Source: JBIKWM01 sp044356305
GTDB lineage: Bacteria; Bacteroidota; Bacteroidia; UBA10329
Direction of reading: 5' to 3'
Length of the DNA: 64,000 nt
Assembly (NCBI GenBank): GCA_044356305.1
Contig: JBIKWM010000001.1
Coordinates: forward strand, 319,114 to 383,113
Below are positions 31,711 through 40,068 of the stretch, piece after piece; the first letter of the stretch is position 1, and every line of letters begins with the position of its first letter. The notes beneath the pieces are model-generated. The model did not search any database, had not been told where the DNA came from, and saw nothing but the letters and a program-made list of their open reading frames with translations. Position numbers and translations under genes: made by a program.

Positions 31711-33915
31711 TCAGACAGTGGGAATCTCAACGGTGGTGAGGGTGCCCTTGCCGGGCCGGGTCTCCACATCGACACGGCCGCCCAACAACTCGGCACGAGA
31801 AAACACGTGGGGCAGACCGAGGCCATTGACCACGGTGGCTGAGTCGTATCCACGTCCGTTGTCCTCCACGGTCAGCACAAGCGAGTCGCCATGGTCTATC
31901 AGTTGCACATTGATGGTCTGGGCGTGGCTGTGTGTGAGGGCGTTGGTCAGCAGCTCCTGGAACATGCGGAACACCGAACTTTCAATGTGCCCGTCATATT
32001 TCTCCTTCAGCTCAACGAATTGAAGATCGATACCGGCCTTTGATGTGCTTGCCACCCTTTCCACCGTGTCTTCTATGGCAGCACGGAGCCCGAAACGCGT
32101 CAGGATGTCGGGGCTCAGGTTTCGGGAGATGGTCTTCACCTCAGCAATGGAGCGGTCCACAAGTCCTTCAAGCTCATTCAGCCATTGACCCATGATGTCG
32201 GGACACGGATGCTTCTCGGCCCCTTTCATGTTCTGTAGGCTCAGTTTCATGGCCGTGAAAACCTGCCCAAGACCATCGTGCAACTCGCGCGATATGCGCT
32301 TGCGTTCGGCATCCTGACCCTCAACCAGTGCCTCGCGCACTTTCCGCTCGCCTTCGCGTATGTGCGTCACATCACGAACCTGTATGTTGGCGCTCACCAC
32401 ACGGCCCTTGCTCAGCACAGGTGAGAAAAGACAGCTGAAGTGCTGCGGCCCACCGCTCAGGTTGACAGACACATCGAAGGTCTGCGCCTCTCCGGCACTG
32501 AACATGCGGTCGAGTTTGGCGGCCGCAGTTTCGCGCACCTCCTTGTCGGTTATAAGGTCATGGATGTTAAGACCCGGGAGCCTGATCTCTGTGCGCGACT
32601 GCGCGGCCTGATTGGCCGACAGAATGATTCCCTTTGAGTTGACTGTCATGATGCCATCCTGCACATTGGCAAACAACGACCGCCACCGTTCCTCCGATGC
32701 GGCCAACTCCTCCTCGGCCAGCCTTTGATCAGTCACATCCTTGCCTACTGCCTGAAATATGGTGGCCTCATCATCGTTGAACAGGGCACTGATGGTCCAT
32801 TGCTGCCACTTGAGGCTACCATCGGGGCCATATGCATACGATCCCATGGAGGTGGGTCCTGATTCGGGGGTGATAAGCTTGCAATGGTCACATACCCGAG
32901 ACCTTTGGTCCTCTGGGAAGACATCGTGAAAACGTACTGGCGACCCTCCGAAATAGGTCTTGAACGATTCGTTGGCCAACTTCAATGTGCCATCGGGCCC
33001 GAAACGGCAGATCAGCTCAGTCTGCCGGTCCACCACCGAGCGGTACAGTTCCCTCAGTTCTTCCAGTTCTCGGGCGGTGCGCTTCATGGCGGTCACGTCC
33101 ACCACGGCTATCAGCACCTTTTTCAGGTCTACCTCGTGGCCAGGCAGCACATTGAGCTGAAACAGCACATCCTTTATGCCGTTCGGAGTTATGATGCTCG
33201 TCTCGGTGCGGTACATCAGTTCGCCCTCAAAAAGCGATATGAACTGCTGAGCGAACAGGCTCTGGCTCTCGGGATTAAGCACCTTTCGCAGGTCGCTCAT
33301 ACTTCCCGGCTTGGAGGTAAGGCCACTGATGCGAAGGGCCTCGCGGTTGGCATCGAGCACCGTGATGGTATCGACCATGCGCAGCAGCAGCCTCTGATCA
33401 GCAGCGAACTGTGCGTTCAGGTCGTGCACGCCTTCGCTGCGCAAAACATGCAGTATTGACGCCACCCCGCTAAAATCCTCTTCCCACAGTGCAACGGGCG
33501 CATACTCGAATATGAAGCGGTACTGGCTCTCGGCATCGCGCAGCCTGGTTATCTCCTGACTTATCCCTATCACCCCGGCCACGCTGCCGTCATCTGCCAT
33601 CAGGGGCATCTTGCGGGTGTGGAAGAACCGCGCCTCGTTATCAATCACGGTGCTGTTCTCGTAGCTCAACGGCTCACCGCTGCGCATCACTTCGCGGTCC
33701 TGTTCCATCCAGTAGCGCGCCTCGCTGCCTACCAGCTCGTAGTCTGTGCGGCCCAACACCTCTGCTATGCCATAGCCCAGCATGCGCGCCCCTGTGGCGT
33801 TGACAGTGAGGTATCGGCCATCGTTATCCTTGGCATAAATGGAGTCATTTATGGCGTTTATCACCTTGTCCAACAGGGCGCTGCCTTTAATAGTGTTCGC
33901 TTTATCGTCCGCCAT
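31711..33915 (-). CDS. soluble multi-PAS sensor histidine kinase (HisKA_3)
   Basis: A 734-residue kinase without any membrane segment, so it senses an internal signal. It carries about four PAS domains (roughly 10-125, 130-270, 290-405 and 415-530); the third has a CDHC Cys pair. The HisKA_3 dimerisation box RISRELHDGLGQVFTAMKL near residue 545 contains the phospho-His, and the HATPase domain follows (FQELLTNALTHSHA, VEDNGRGYD, GLGLPHVFSRAELLGG). This type pairs with NarL regulators, and one is encoded 3 bases downstream. The ligand of the PAS domains is unknown. Confidence 0.94.
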   Translation of the reverse strand: MADDKANTIKGSALLDKVINAINDSIYAKDNDGRYLTVNATGARMLGYGIAEVLGRTDYELVGSEARYWMEQDREVMRSGEPLSYENSTVIDNEARFFHTRKMPLMADDGSVAGVIGISQEITRLRDAESQYRFIFEYAPVALWEEDFSGVASILHVLRSEGVHDLNAQFAADQRLLLRMVDTITVLDANREALRISGLTSKPGSMSDLRKVLNPESQSLFAQQFISLFEGELMYRTETSIITPNGIKDVLFQLNVLPGHEVDLKKVLIAVVDVTAMKRTARELEELRELYRSVVDRQTELICRFGPDGTLKLANESFKTYFGGSPVRFHDVFPEDQRSRVCDHCKLITPESGPTSMGSYAYGPDGSLKWQQWTISALFNDDEATIFQAVGKDVTDQRLAEEELAASEERWRSLFANVQDGIMTVNSKGIILSANQAAQSRTEIRLPGLNIHDLITDKEVRETAAAKLDRMFSAGEAQTFDVSVNLSGGPQHFSCLFSPVLSKGRVVSANIQVRDVTHIREGERKVREALVEGQDAERKRISRELHDGLGQVFTAMKLSLQNMKGAEKHPCPDIMGQWLNELEGLVDRSIAEVKTISRNLSPDILTRFGLRAAIEDTVERVASTSKAGIDLQFVELKEKYDGHIESSVFRMFQELLTNALTHSHAQTINVQLIDHGDSLVLTVEDNGRGYDSATVVNGLGLPHVFSRAELLGGRVDVETRPGKGTLTTVEIPTV

Positions 33916-33987
33916 GTCTCTGTACCTGCAAATGCAGGCAATGATCAGGGCCGAATTTAGTTTCTTGCAGCCTCATTAGACCATGAC

Positions 33988-34464
33988 ATGAACACGCTGA
34001 GACACATTCTGCTTATCGGCCCAATGCTGCTGATCTTCGCTTCGTGCGGAGAGTTCCTCGAACCCAAGATTGAGTACGTGCGCTGCTGCGATGTGAAAGA
34101 CGGCAAGGATGGCCGCAAGCATATCGGGTTCACGGTGCGCGTCACCAACCCTAACACATTCCCCATCAAGGTAAAGGGTTATGGACTTGATATCCTCGTG
34201 GATGGCGAGAAGGTGGGCCGCACCGAGAGCGAAGAGGCCCTGACCGTACCTGCAAATGATAAGGTTGAAAGCCCCATTTACATAGAGGCCGATGCCGGTG
34301 CCCTCCTCAAGGGTGGGCTCAAAATGGGCCTCAATGCCCTTACGAACAAGGGCCGGCTCGAGATGGGCGTGAAGGGTTGGGTAAAAGGATCGGCCAAGGG
34401 TCTTACCAAAAAGCTGGATGTGGACCAGAAGATTCCGGTCAAACTGGGTGGCGGGGCCAAATGA
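33988..34464 (+). CDS. LEA14-like lipoprotein
   Basis: A 158-residue lipoprotein: MNTLRHILLIGPMLLIFASC ends in a lipobox (FASC). After it come FTVRVTNPNTFPIKVKGYGL and LDILVDGEKVG, the hallmark of LEA type 2 (WHy) domains, which are small beta-sandwiches of uncertain role, linked to stress in other organisms. The C-terminal third is Gly/Lys-rich (KGGLKMGLNALTNKGRLEMG) and amphipathic. It lies alone, divergent from the sensor kinase gene (72 bases). Confidence 0.8.
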   Translation: MNTLRHILLIGPMLLIFASCGEFLEPKIEYVRCCDVKDGKDGRKHIGFTVRVTNPNTFPIKVKGYGLDILVDGEKVGRTESEEALTVPANDKVESPIYIEADAGALLKGGLKMGLNALTNKGRLEMGVKGWVKGSAKGLTKKLDVDQKIPVKLGGGAK

Positions 34465-34470
34465 ATCGGT

Positions 34471-35913
34471 TTAACCTGCCCCAACGGGTATGCACACGTT
34501 CTTGGGTTCGGTAAAGAAGTTGAGGGCCTCCCAACCTCCCTCGCGGCCCACTCCCGACTGTTTGACCCCACCGAATGGGGTGCGCAGGTCGCGCACCAAC
34601 CAGCAGTTGACCCACACTATGCCTGTGTGCAGTGCCGCAGCCACGCGGTGAGCGCGGGTCAGATCCCGTGTCCACACTATACTGGCCAGACCGTAACGCG
34701 TGCTGTTGCCGAGGGCGATGGCCTCTTCTTCCGTGTCAAAAGGTTGCAGCGTGACCACTGGCCCGAATATCTCCTCCTGGTTGGTTCGGCACTGCTCACT
34801 CAGTCCATCAATCACAGTAGGCTCAATGAACCAGCCACCAAGGCCGGTGATGGCAGGGCCGCCCCCGCATAGCACGTTGCCGCCTTCCTTCTGGGCCAAA
34901 TCGATATAAGACAGAACTTTATGGTAATGGGCCTCGCTGACCACCGCCCCCAGTTTCACGGTGTCATCGGTGGGGTCGCCCACCTTCATTTTGCGCACCT
35001 CGGCCACGAAACGGTCGCGAAAACGGCTGTAAATGCCGCGTTGCACGTAGATACGCGAGCCGCACAGGCAGATCTGGCCCTGATTGGCAAAAGAGCTGTT
35101 GAGCGTGGTGCGGACGCACTTATCCAGATCGGCATCGTCAAAGATGATGTTCGGGTTCTTACCGCCCAGTTCGAGGCTCAGTTTCTTGAACATTGGCGCA
35201 GCCACCTTGGCTATGGACGCTCCGGTCTGGGTGCCTCCTGTGAACGAGACCATGGGTATGCCCGGATGTTCGGTGATGGCCGCGCCCACCCTTGGCCCGG
35301 TGCCATGTACAATGTTGAGCACTCCGACCGGCAGTCCCACCTCGGCACAAATGCGTGACAAGAGGTAGGCGGTCATGGGTGTCACTTCGCTGGGCTTGGC
35401 CACCACGGTGTTGCCAGCGGCCAAGGCCGGGGCTATTTTCCACGTGAAGAGGTACAACGGTAGGTTCCAAGGCGAAATGCACCCGGCCACTCCTATGGGC
35501 TGCCGCAGGGTGTAGTTGAGGTAAAGGCCATCGGCATCGTGCAATTCGCTGTGTGTGTGCAGAATGGCGGTTGCGAAAAAGCGGAAATTGTCTGATGCAC
35601 GCGGTATGTCAACCCGCTTGGCAAGCCACACCGGTTTGCCATTGTCAACACTCTCAGCTAGTGCCAGTTCATCCAGTCGGTCGGCTATACGGTCGGCTAT
35701 GCGTGTCAGCCACTGGCTCCGCTCGGCCCTTGTCAGTGCGGCCCAACCTGGGAATGCCGCTGATGCTGCGCGGTAGGCTTCTTCCACATCATCGGCACCC
35801 GAATCGGGAATACGGGCATACACCAGTCCAGTGGCCGGATTGTAGTCATTGAGCCAGCGGTCCTGAGCCGGGGGCACCAGATGGCCGTTTATGTAATTGA
35901 GAATGTCAATCAT
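34471..35913 (-). CDS. aldehyde dehydrogenase, ALDH8A1 / 2-aminomuconate semialdehyde type
   Basis: NAD-dependent aldehyde dehydrogenase of 480 residues from ATG 35913 (the open frame extends 76 codons further up into the intergenic space and the divergent hydrolase region). Catalytic Cys282 lies in NQGQICLCGSR, the general base Glu248 in LELGGKN, and the NAD Rossmann region in FTGGTQTGASI. The FANQGQICLCGSRIYVQ block and NCWLVRDL.TPFGGVKQSG are close to ALDH8A1 (2-aminomuconate semialdehyde dehydrogenase of tryptophan breakdown) and to hydroxymuconic semialdehyde enzymes. No kynurenine or meta-cleavage genes are near, so the physiological aldehyde is unproven. Confidence 0.93.
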   Translation of the reverse strand: MIDILNYINGHLVPPAQDRWLNDYNPATGLVYARIPDSGADDVEEAYRAASAAFPGWAALTRAERSQWLTRIADRIADRLDELALAESVDNGKPVWLAKRVDIPRASDNFRFFATAILHTHSELHDADGLYLNYTLRQPIGVAGCISPWNLPLYLFTWKIAPALAAGNTVVAKPSEVTPMTAYLLSRICAEVGLPVGVLNIVHGTGPRVGAAITEHPGIPMVSFTGGTQTGASIAKVAAPMFKKLSLELGGKNPNIIFDDADLDKCVRTTLNSSFANQGQICLCGSRIYVQRGIYSRFRDRFVAEVRKMKVGDPTDDTVKLGAVVSEAHYHKVLSYIDLAQKEGGNVLCGGGPAITGLGGWFIEPTVIDGLSEQCRTNQEEIFGPVVTLQPFDTEEEAIALGNSTRYGLASIVWTRDLTRAHRVAAALHTGIVWVNCWLVRDLRTPFGGVKQSGVGREGGWEALNFFTEPKNVCIPVGAG

Positions 35914-36034
35914 GCATAATGCAATTTTCGGGCAGAGCAAAAGAACAGCCTCACAGGCGTTGGCCATACTTGTCTTTACCCTCGGGTGATGTCGGGTGCT
36001 TCGAAGTGCGCACTTTTGCATGAAATAGTTGACC

Positions 36035-36862
36035 ATGGCACATCGCGAACTCGAACTGCAGGCCACAGACGGCATCAATCTGCATGTGAATGAATGGACC
36101 CTGGAGGCACCAAGGGCCACCGTGGCACTGGTGCACGGCATGGGCGAACATGCGGCCCGTTATGCCCATGTGGCGGAGGCGCTCAACGATGCAGGTTTCT
36201 CGGTTGTGGCCTTCGATCATCGTGGGCATGGAAGATCGGGCGGCAAGCGGGGCCATACGCCCAGCTATGACCAGCTGCTCAGCGATGTCGACATGCTCCT
36301 GGCCCATGCCCGCACTGTGGCGCAGGGCGGCAAGGTCTTTCTGTACGGACACAGCATGGGCGGCAACGTGGTCCTGAACCATGCATTGCGCAGGAAGTCT
36401 GATGTTGCCGGGGTGATAGCCTCCAGCCCATGGCTGCGGTTGGCATTCGAGCCGCCCAAGTTCGAGGTCACATTGGCGGGGATATTCCGCAACCTCCTGC
36501 CCGGATTTGTGCAAGGCACCAAACTCGATGCATCGGCCATAAGCCGCGACAAGGCCGTAGTTGATGCCTACATCAAGGATCCACTTGTGCACGACCGCAT
36601 CTCGGTCAGTTTCTTCCTGGGCACATACGAGGCGGGGCTATGGGCCCTGGCACATGCGGCCGAGCAGAAAAAACCTTTGTACATCTTCCACGGCACGGCC
36701 GATCGGCTCACCTCGCACGATGCATCGCGCCAGTTTGCGAATCTTGCAAAAGGCGATGTGAAATGGCAGTCATGGGATGGCCTTTTTCACGAATGCCATA
36801 ATGAACCGGAAAAGGCTCTGGTCATAGCGGCCATTGCCGACTGGATTGGGCAACGGGTCTGA
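36035..36862 (+). CDS. alpha/beta-hydrolase, monoacylglycerol lipase-like
   Basis: A 275-residue serine hydrolase (Hydrolase_4 / S33-like). Key blocks: VALVHGMGEHAARY (oxyanion hole), FDHRGHGRSGGKRGH, GHSMGG with the nucleophile near residue 112, the Asp in FHGTADRLTSHDASRQF and the His in DGLFHECHNEP. HGMGEHAARYAHVA and HGTADRLTSHDASR are typical of bacterial and eukaryotic monoacylglycerol lipases, so it probably cleaves monoglycerides or lysolipids in the cytoplasm. ATG 36035 is preferred to the TTG at 36029. It is divergent from the aldehyde dehydrogenase gene. Confidence 0.9.
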   Translation: MAHRELELQATDGINLHVNEWTLEAPRATVALVHGMGEHAARYAHVAEALNDAGFSVVAFDHRGHGRSGGKRGHTPSYDQLLSDVDMLLAHARTVAQGGKVFLYGHSMGGNVVLNHALRRKSDVAGVIASSPWLRLAFEPPKFEVTLAGIFRNLLPGFVQGTKLDASAISRDKAVVDAYIKDPLVHDRISVSFFLGTYEAGLWALAHAAEQKKPLYIFHGTADRLTSHDASRQFANLAKGDVKWQSWDGLFHECHNEPEKALVIAAIADWIGQRV

Positions 36863-36875
36863 AGAGGCAAGTATT

Positions 36876-37868
36876 TCAGCGCTTTTTCGGCCTGCGTAAC
36901 CAGAATTTTATCCCCGGCTTAGGCTCCTCTCCTTCGGCAAGGCCGTTGTACTTGCGCAGTTTGCTCATCTTCACGCCATACTCCTGCGATATCCAGCGCA
37001 GGTCCTCGCCCTTCGCCACCATGTGGTACTCATAGCGTGGGTTGCGTGTCCTTTTAGGTTGAATGTAGAGGATGTCGCCCTCGTCCAACTTCTCGCTTCC
37101 CGTCAGGTCATTGTATCTGCGAAGCTGCCATTTGCGCACATCGAGCACCCGCTCCAGCTTATCAAGGTCATCGCCCTTCTGCACCCTCACATAACGGATG
37201 TTGTTGCGCAGGTACATCTGCCTGCCCAGTGTGGTCACCACGGCTTCGTCCGTTCCTTTTGCGTGTTCCTTGGGCCCTTTATCTGCTACTGGCGATTCGA
37301 CTTTCGGGCCCTTGCCGCCTTTGCTCTTGGGCGGCTCTTTCATGTGGTCGTACTTGGCCAGGTCCTGCTCTTCTATCATTTTGATGAGCAGCTCGGGATA
37401 CTTCGGATTGGTGGCATATCCGGCCTTCTTAAGTCCGTGGGCCCACCCTTTGTAATCGTCTCTTTTTAATTCGAACAGAAAGGCATACCGCTCTCTGGTG
37501 CGGAGGAATTCGCTGTGGTCGCGGTAGCTGTCGAGGACATCGTCATAGGCTCGGAAGCACTCATTCTTGGCATCATCGTCCATATGGTAGGTGCGACCCT
37601 CCCACATGCCATGGCATTTTATCCCGAAATGATTCTTGGCCTTGAGTGCCAGGTTGCTGTTGCCGTCACCGCTCTCGAGCATTCCCTGTGCCAGGGTGAT
37701 GCTGGCCGGCACACCGCTGCGCAGCATCTCGGCAACAGCGTGCGGGGCATAAGTGTCAATGTAGTCGGCCTTGGTAATGCGCTCACCTGGGGCCCCGGGC
37801 TGCGACTGCGCGGCCATGGCCGTGGCAGCCCATAGTATGAGCAGAGCAGTTCGTTCCATCATAGTCAC
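36876..37868 (-). CDS. exported peptidoglycan glucosaminidase with LysM repeats
   Basis: A 330-residue cell-wall hydrolase. Signal peptide (ALLILWAATAMAAQS); glucosaminidase domain from about 35 to 175 with the catalytic Glu in ITLAQGMLESGDGNS and NHFGIKCHGMW; then a Lys/Pro/Gly-rich linker and two LysM-like modules (YVRVQKGDDLDKLERVLDV and YHMVAKGEDLRWISQEYGV) that bind glycan. It cleaves N-acetylglucosamine linkages of peptidoglycan, as in cell separation. The Met at residue 3 or 4 could be the start instead. It is convergent with the hydrolase gene, 13 bases between stops. Confidence 0.9.
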   Translation of the reverse strand: MTMMERTALLILWAATAMAAQSQPGAPGERITKADYIDTYAPHAVAEMLRSGVPASITLAQGMLESGDGNSNLALKAKNHFGIKCHGMWEGRTYHMDDDAKNECFRAYDDVLDSYRDHSEFLRTRERYAFLFELKRDDYKGWAHGLKKAGYATNPKYPELLIKMIEEQDLAKYDHMKEPPKSKGGKGPKVESPVADKGPKEHAKGTDEAVVTTLGRQMYLRNNIRYVRVQKGDDLDKLERVLDVRKWQLRRYNDLTGSEKLDEGDILYIQPKRTRNPRYEYHMVAKGEDLRWISQEYGVKMSKLRKYNGLAEGEEPKPGIKFWLRRPKKR

Positions 37869-37918
37869 AAATCTGCCCAGTGGAGGGTCGGCCTATTCTC
37901 TTCCTACGTGTTCGTTTT

Positions 37919-38890
37919 TCACACCTCCATGTTGAACGAAGAGGGAAGCAGTCCCCTGTGACGCATGCCCTGCCAGCCCTGCATACCTCCTGTATGTATG
38001 GTCAGAACCGTTGTGCCTCGGGCTATTCGTCCGTCTGCAGCCATGGCATAGATGCCAAACATCATTTTGCCGGTATAGACCGGGTCGAGGCCGATCCCAG
38101 TTCTCTCCTTGAAATCCGCAATGAACTTTAGTAGGTCAACGTTCACCTTAGCGTACCCACCGAAATGAAAATCGCACATCAGGGAGATTTGTTCGGGGCT
38201 CACCTCGCGTCCTGTGGCGGTGCGCAGTCCGCTGCTGGCCATCAGGCCGCGCACTTCCATCAACATGCCCTCAGCACCCTTGATGGCCGGAAAGCCGAAG
38301 GCACGTTGCCCTCGCTGAAGGCCGAGTGCCAGACCGGCCAGTGTGGTACCTGTGCCGGTGGCGCAGCACACCAGGTCGAAGTCAAGGTCAACCTCATTCA
38401 ATATTTCAGCGCAGCCGCGCACCCCATCGGCATTGGCACCACCTTCGGGCACCAGGTGGAATCTACCGTGCTGCTGCATCAGCGCCCTTACGAACGAATC
38501 CTCATTCTTATTGCGGTATTCATCGCGGCCGATAAATACCAGGTGCATTCCGTACTCGCGGGCGGCAATGAGGGTCGGGTTAGCGGTGTCGTCTTCACCT
38601 CGGATCACCCCGATGCTGTCGAGCCCTGCACCTTTGGCCGCGAATGCAGTGGCAACGATATGATTGCTGAATGCACCCCCGAAAGTTAAAAGGGTATGAT
38701 GATCGGCCCTGAGTGCAGCTGTAAGGTTGTGCCGCAATTTCCGCCACTTGTTGCCAGATACGATGGGATGAATAAGGTCATCGCGTTTCATGAGCAACCG
38801 TATGTCGTAGGTTTCCAACAAAGGGTCATTGATGGTCTGAGTGGGTGAATACTCGGTTATTCCGCCCTTTATGCGCTCTATCAGGTCCAT
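37919..38890 (-). CDS. PLP-dependent D-cysteine desulfhydrase / ACC deaminase-like protein
   Basis: A fold-type II PLP enzyme of about 323 residues. The PLP lysine is in SGNKWRKLR near residue 47, the phosphate-binding loop is ATGTGTTLAGLA, and TFGGAFSNHIVATAFAAK carries the substrate Ser/Asn. The family breaks D-cysteine to pyruvate, sulfide and ammonia, or opens 1-aminocyclopropane-1-carboxylate; this member resembles the Bacteroidota DcyD group, but substrate is inferred. ATG 38890 is preferred; the frame also allows GTG 38905, which would overlap the divergent oxygenase start at 38900. Confidence 0.87.
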   Translation of the reverse strand: MDLIERIKGGITEYSPTQTINDPLLETYDIRLLMKRDDLIHPIVSGNKWRKLRHNLTAALRADHHTLLTFGGAFSNHIVATAFAAKGAGLDSIGVIRGEDDTANPTLIAAREYGMHLVFIGRDEYRNKNEDSFVRALMQQHGRFHLVPEGGANADGVRGCAEILNEVDLDFDLVCCATGTGTTLAGLALGLQRGQRAFGFPAIKGAEGMLMEVRGLMASSGLRTATGREVSPEQISLMCDFHFGGYAKVNVDLLKFIADFKERTGIGLDPVYTGKMMFGIYAMAADGRIARGTTVLTIHTGGMQGWQGMRHRGLLPSSFNMEV

Positions 38891-38899
38891 TTCGCGAAG

Positions 38900-39796
38900 A
38901 TGCACTTGGCAGGGCTGGCTTATCCTGTCTTATTTAGCGGCATGGGGCATCCGTATTGGGCACGTAGGCGATTGGCACAACTTGACCCGGACCGGGATGC
39001 CCGCGAGATGCTCCACCTCACCTTCGAGGTGCGCTACGGAGCGCCCGATTTCATTCACAGCATGTTCAGTCTTGCTTTTGCGCGGCAAGCAGCGGTGCCG
39101 GGCATTGCCGAGGTTCTTTTTCGAGGGGGTGCGGGTCTGATAATGACCGATGCCCGCAGGCGCAACAACGATACGCTGCTGTTCTTCGGTGAATTGTTCC
39201 GCCATGGCACAGCGGGCCATGGGGCTGAGGTGATAGCCCGCATGAACCGGGTCCATGCCCACATGCCCATCAGCAATGATCTGAACCTGTACACACTCGC
39301 CACCCTCATCTGCGAGCCGCGAAGGGTCGGGCGTCAGCTTACTGGGCGCGAGTTCATCAGCGACCGCGAGTTCAGGGCGCTGTTCGTCTTCTGGCGCGGG
39401 GTGGGCCTACAGATGGGCATTTCCTCCATCCCGCCTGATGAGCACACCATGTACAAGTGGTATCTCGCCTACGAAACCGCACATTACGCCCCGTCCGCGG
39501 CCGGCAGAGCCATTGCCCTTGCACTAGCCGATGAGTTCGCTGAGCGGTGGTTCCCGAAAATGCTGAGTCATATCGGCCGCCAGTTCTATTTCTCTTTGTT
39601 CGATGATGAGCTGCTTCGTGCTTTCGGGCTGGTGCGGCCGCACTGGGCGTACAATTTGTTAGTTAGGGTTCGAGTGAACGGATATCTCCGCTTTCTGGTG
39701 CCTCTGCTGCCCGATGGGCCTGATAGGAGCATCATTGACTATTTCGGTCGCGACTATGTGCCCTACGACTTTGCCAAGGTGGGTGTGCGCACCTAA
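38900..39796 (+). CDS. MpaB-type oxygenase family protein (DUF2236)
   Basis: A 298-residue protein of the DUF2236 family, relatives of latex-clearing rubber oxygenase and fungal MpaB. Visible blocks: RYGAPDFIHSMFSLAFARQA, the MNRVHAHMPISNDLNLYTLA stretch with two conserved His, VFWRGVGLQMGI and the SSIPPDEHTMYKWYLAYE. In Lcp a His and an Arg region hold a haem and related proteins cleave or oxidise unsaturated chains, so an oxidase role is likely; substrate unknown. It starts 10 bases from the divergent DcyD-like gene, leaving no room for two normal promoters. Confidence 0.75.
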   Translation: MHLAGLAYPVLFSGMGHPYWARRRLAQLDPDRDAREMLHLTFEVRYGAPDFIHSMFSLAFARQAAVPGIAEVLFRGGAGLIMTDARRRNNDTLLFFGELFRHGTAGHGAEVIARMNRVHAHMPISNDLNLYTLATLICEPRRVGRQLTGREFISDREFRALFVFWRGVGLQMGISSIPPDEHTMYKWYLAYETAHYAPSAAGRAIALALADEFAERWFPKMLSHIGRQFYFSLFDDELLRAFGLVRPHWAYNLLVRVRVNGYLRFLVPLLPDGPDRSIIDYFGRDYVPYDFAKVGVRT

Positions 39797-39817
39797 GGGT
39801 TTGCGAACTTCGTTGCC

Positions 39818-40000
39818 ATGTCTGACGACTATTTCGGCCGCCCTCCGCTCGATCCAGAGGATTTTTATAAGACCCCAGAGGGGTACATCGTTTTTACAGA
39901 GAAATACCTGCTGAGACGTGGATATTGCTGCCAGAACGGATGCCGGCACTGCCCCTATGGTTTCGATAAAAGGAAAGGTCGCATCATCCCCAAGAAATAG
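39818..40000 (+). CDS. small Cys-rich DUF5522 protein
   Basis: A 60-residue protein of the Bacteroidota DUF5522 family. Its centre is a metal-binding-looking Cys motif, YCCQNGCRHCPYGFDKRK, preceded by DDYFGRPPLDPEDFYKTPEG. Four Cys in the pattern CC-x3-C-x2-C suggest zinc or an iron-sulfur cluster, but no function is known. It begins 21 bases after the oxygenase gene and is probably cotranscribed with it. ATG start with no alternative. Confidence 0.85.
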   Translation: MSDDYFGRPPLDPEDFYKTPEGYIVFTEKYLLRRGYCCQNGCRHCPYGFDKRKGRIIPKK

Positions 40001-40002
40001 CA

Positions 40003-40052
40003 TTTCCTCATTTATAGGAAAGAAATGGCTATTTTTGTCCCAGAATCAGGGA
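40003..40052. repeat. two short palindromes upstream of the AAA_14 gene
   Basis: TTTCC/GGAAA with a 9-base loop (40003-40021) and TCCC/GGGA with a 7-base loop (40038-40052) lie just before the ATPase gene. Together with the pair after that gene they form a set of TTCC-loop-GGAA hairpins framing it. Confidence 0.6.
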
Positions 40053-40068
40053 TAAATTTTATACATCA

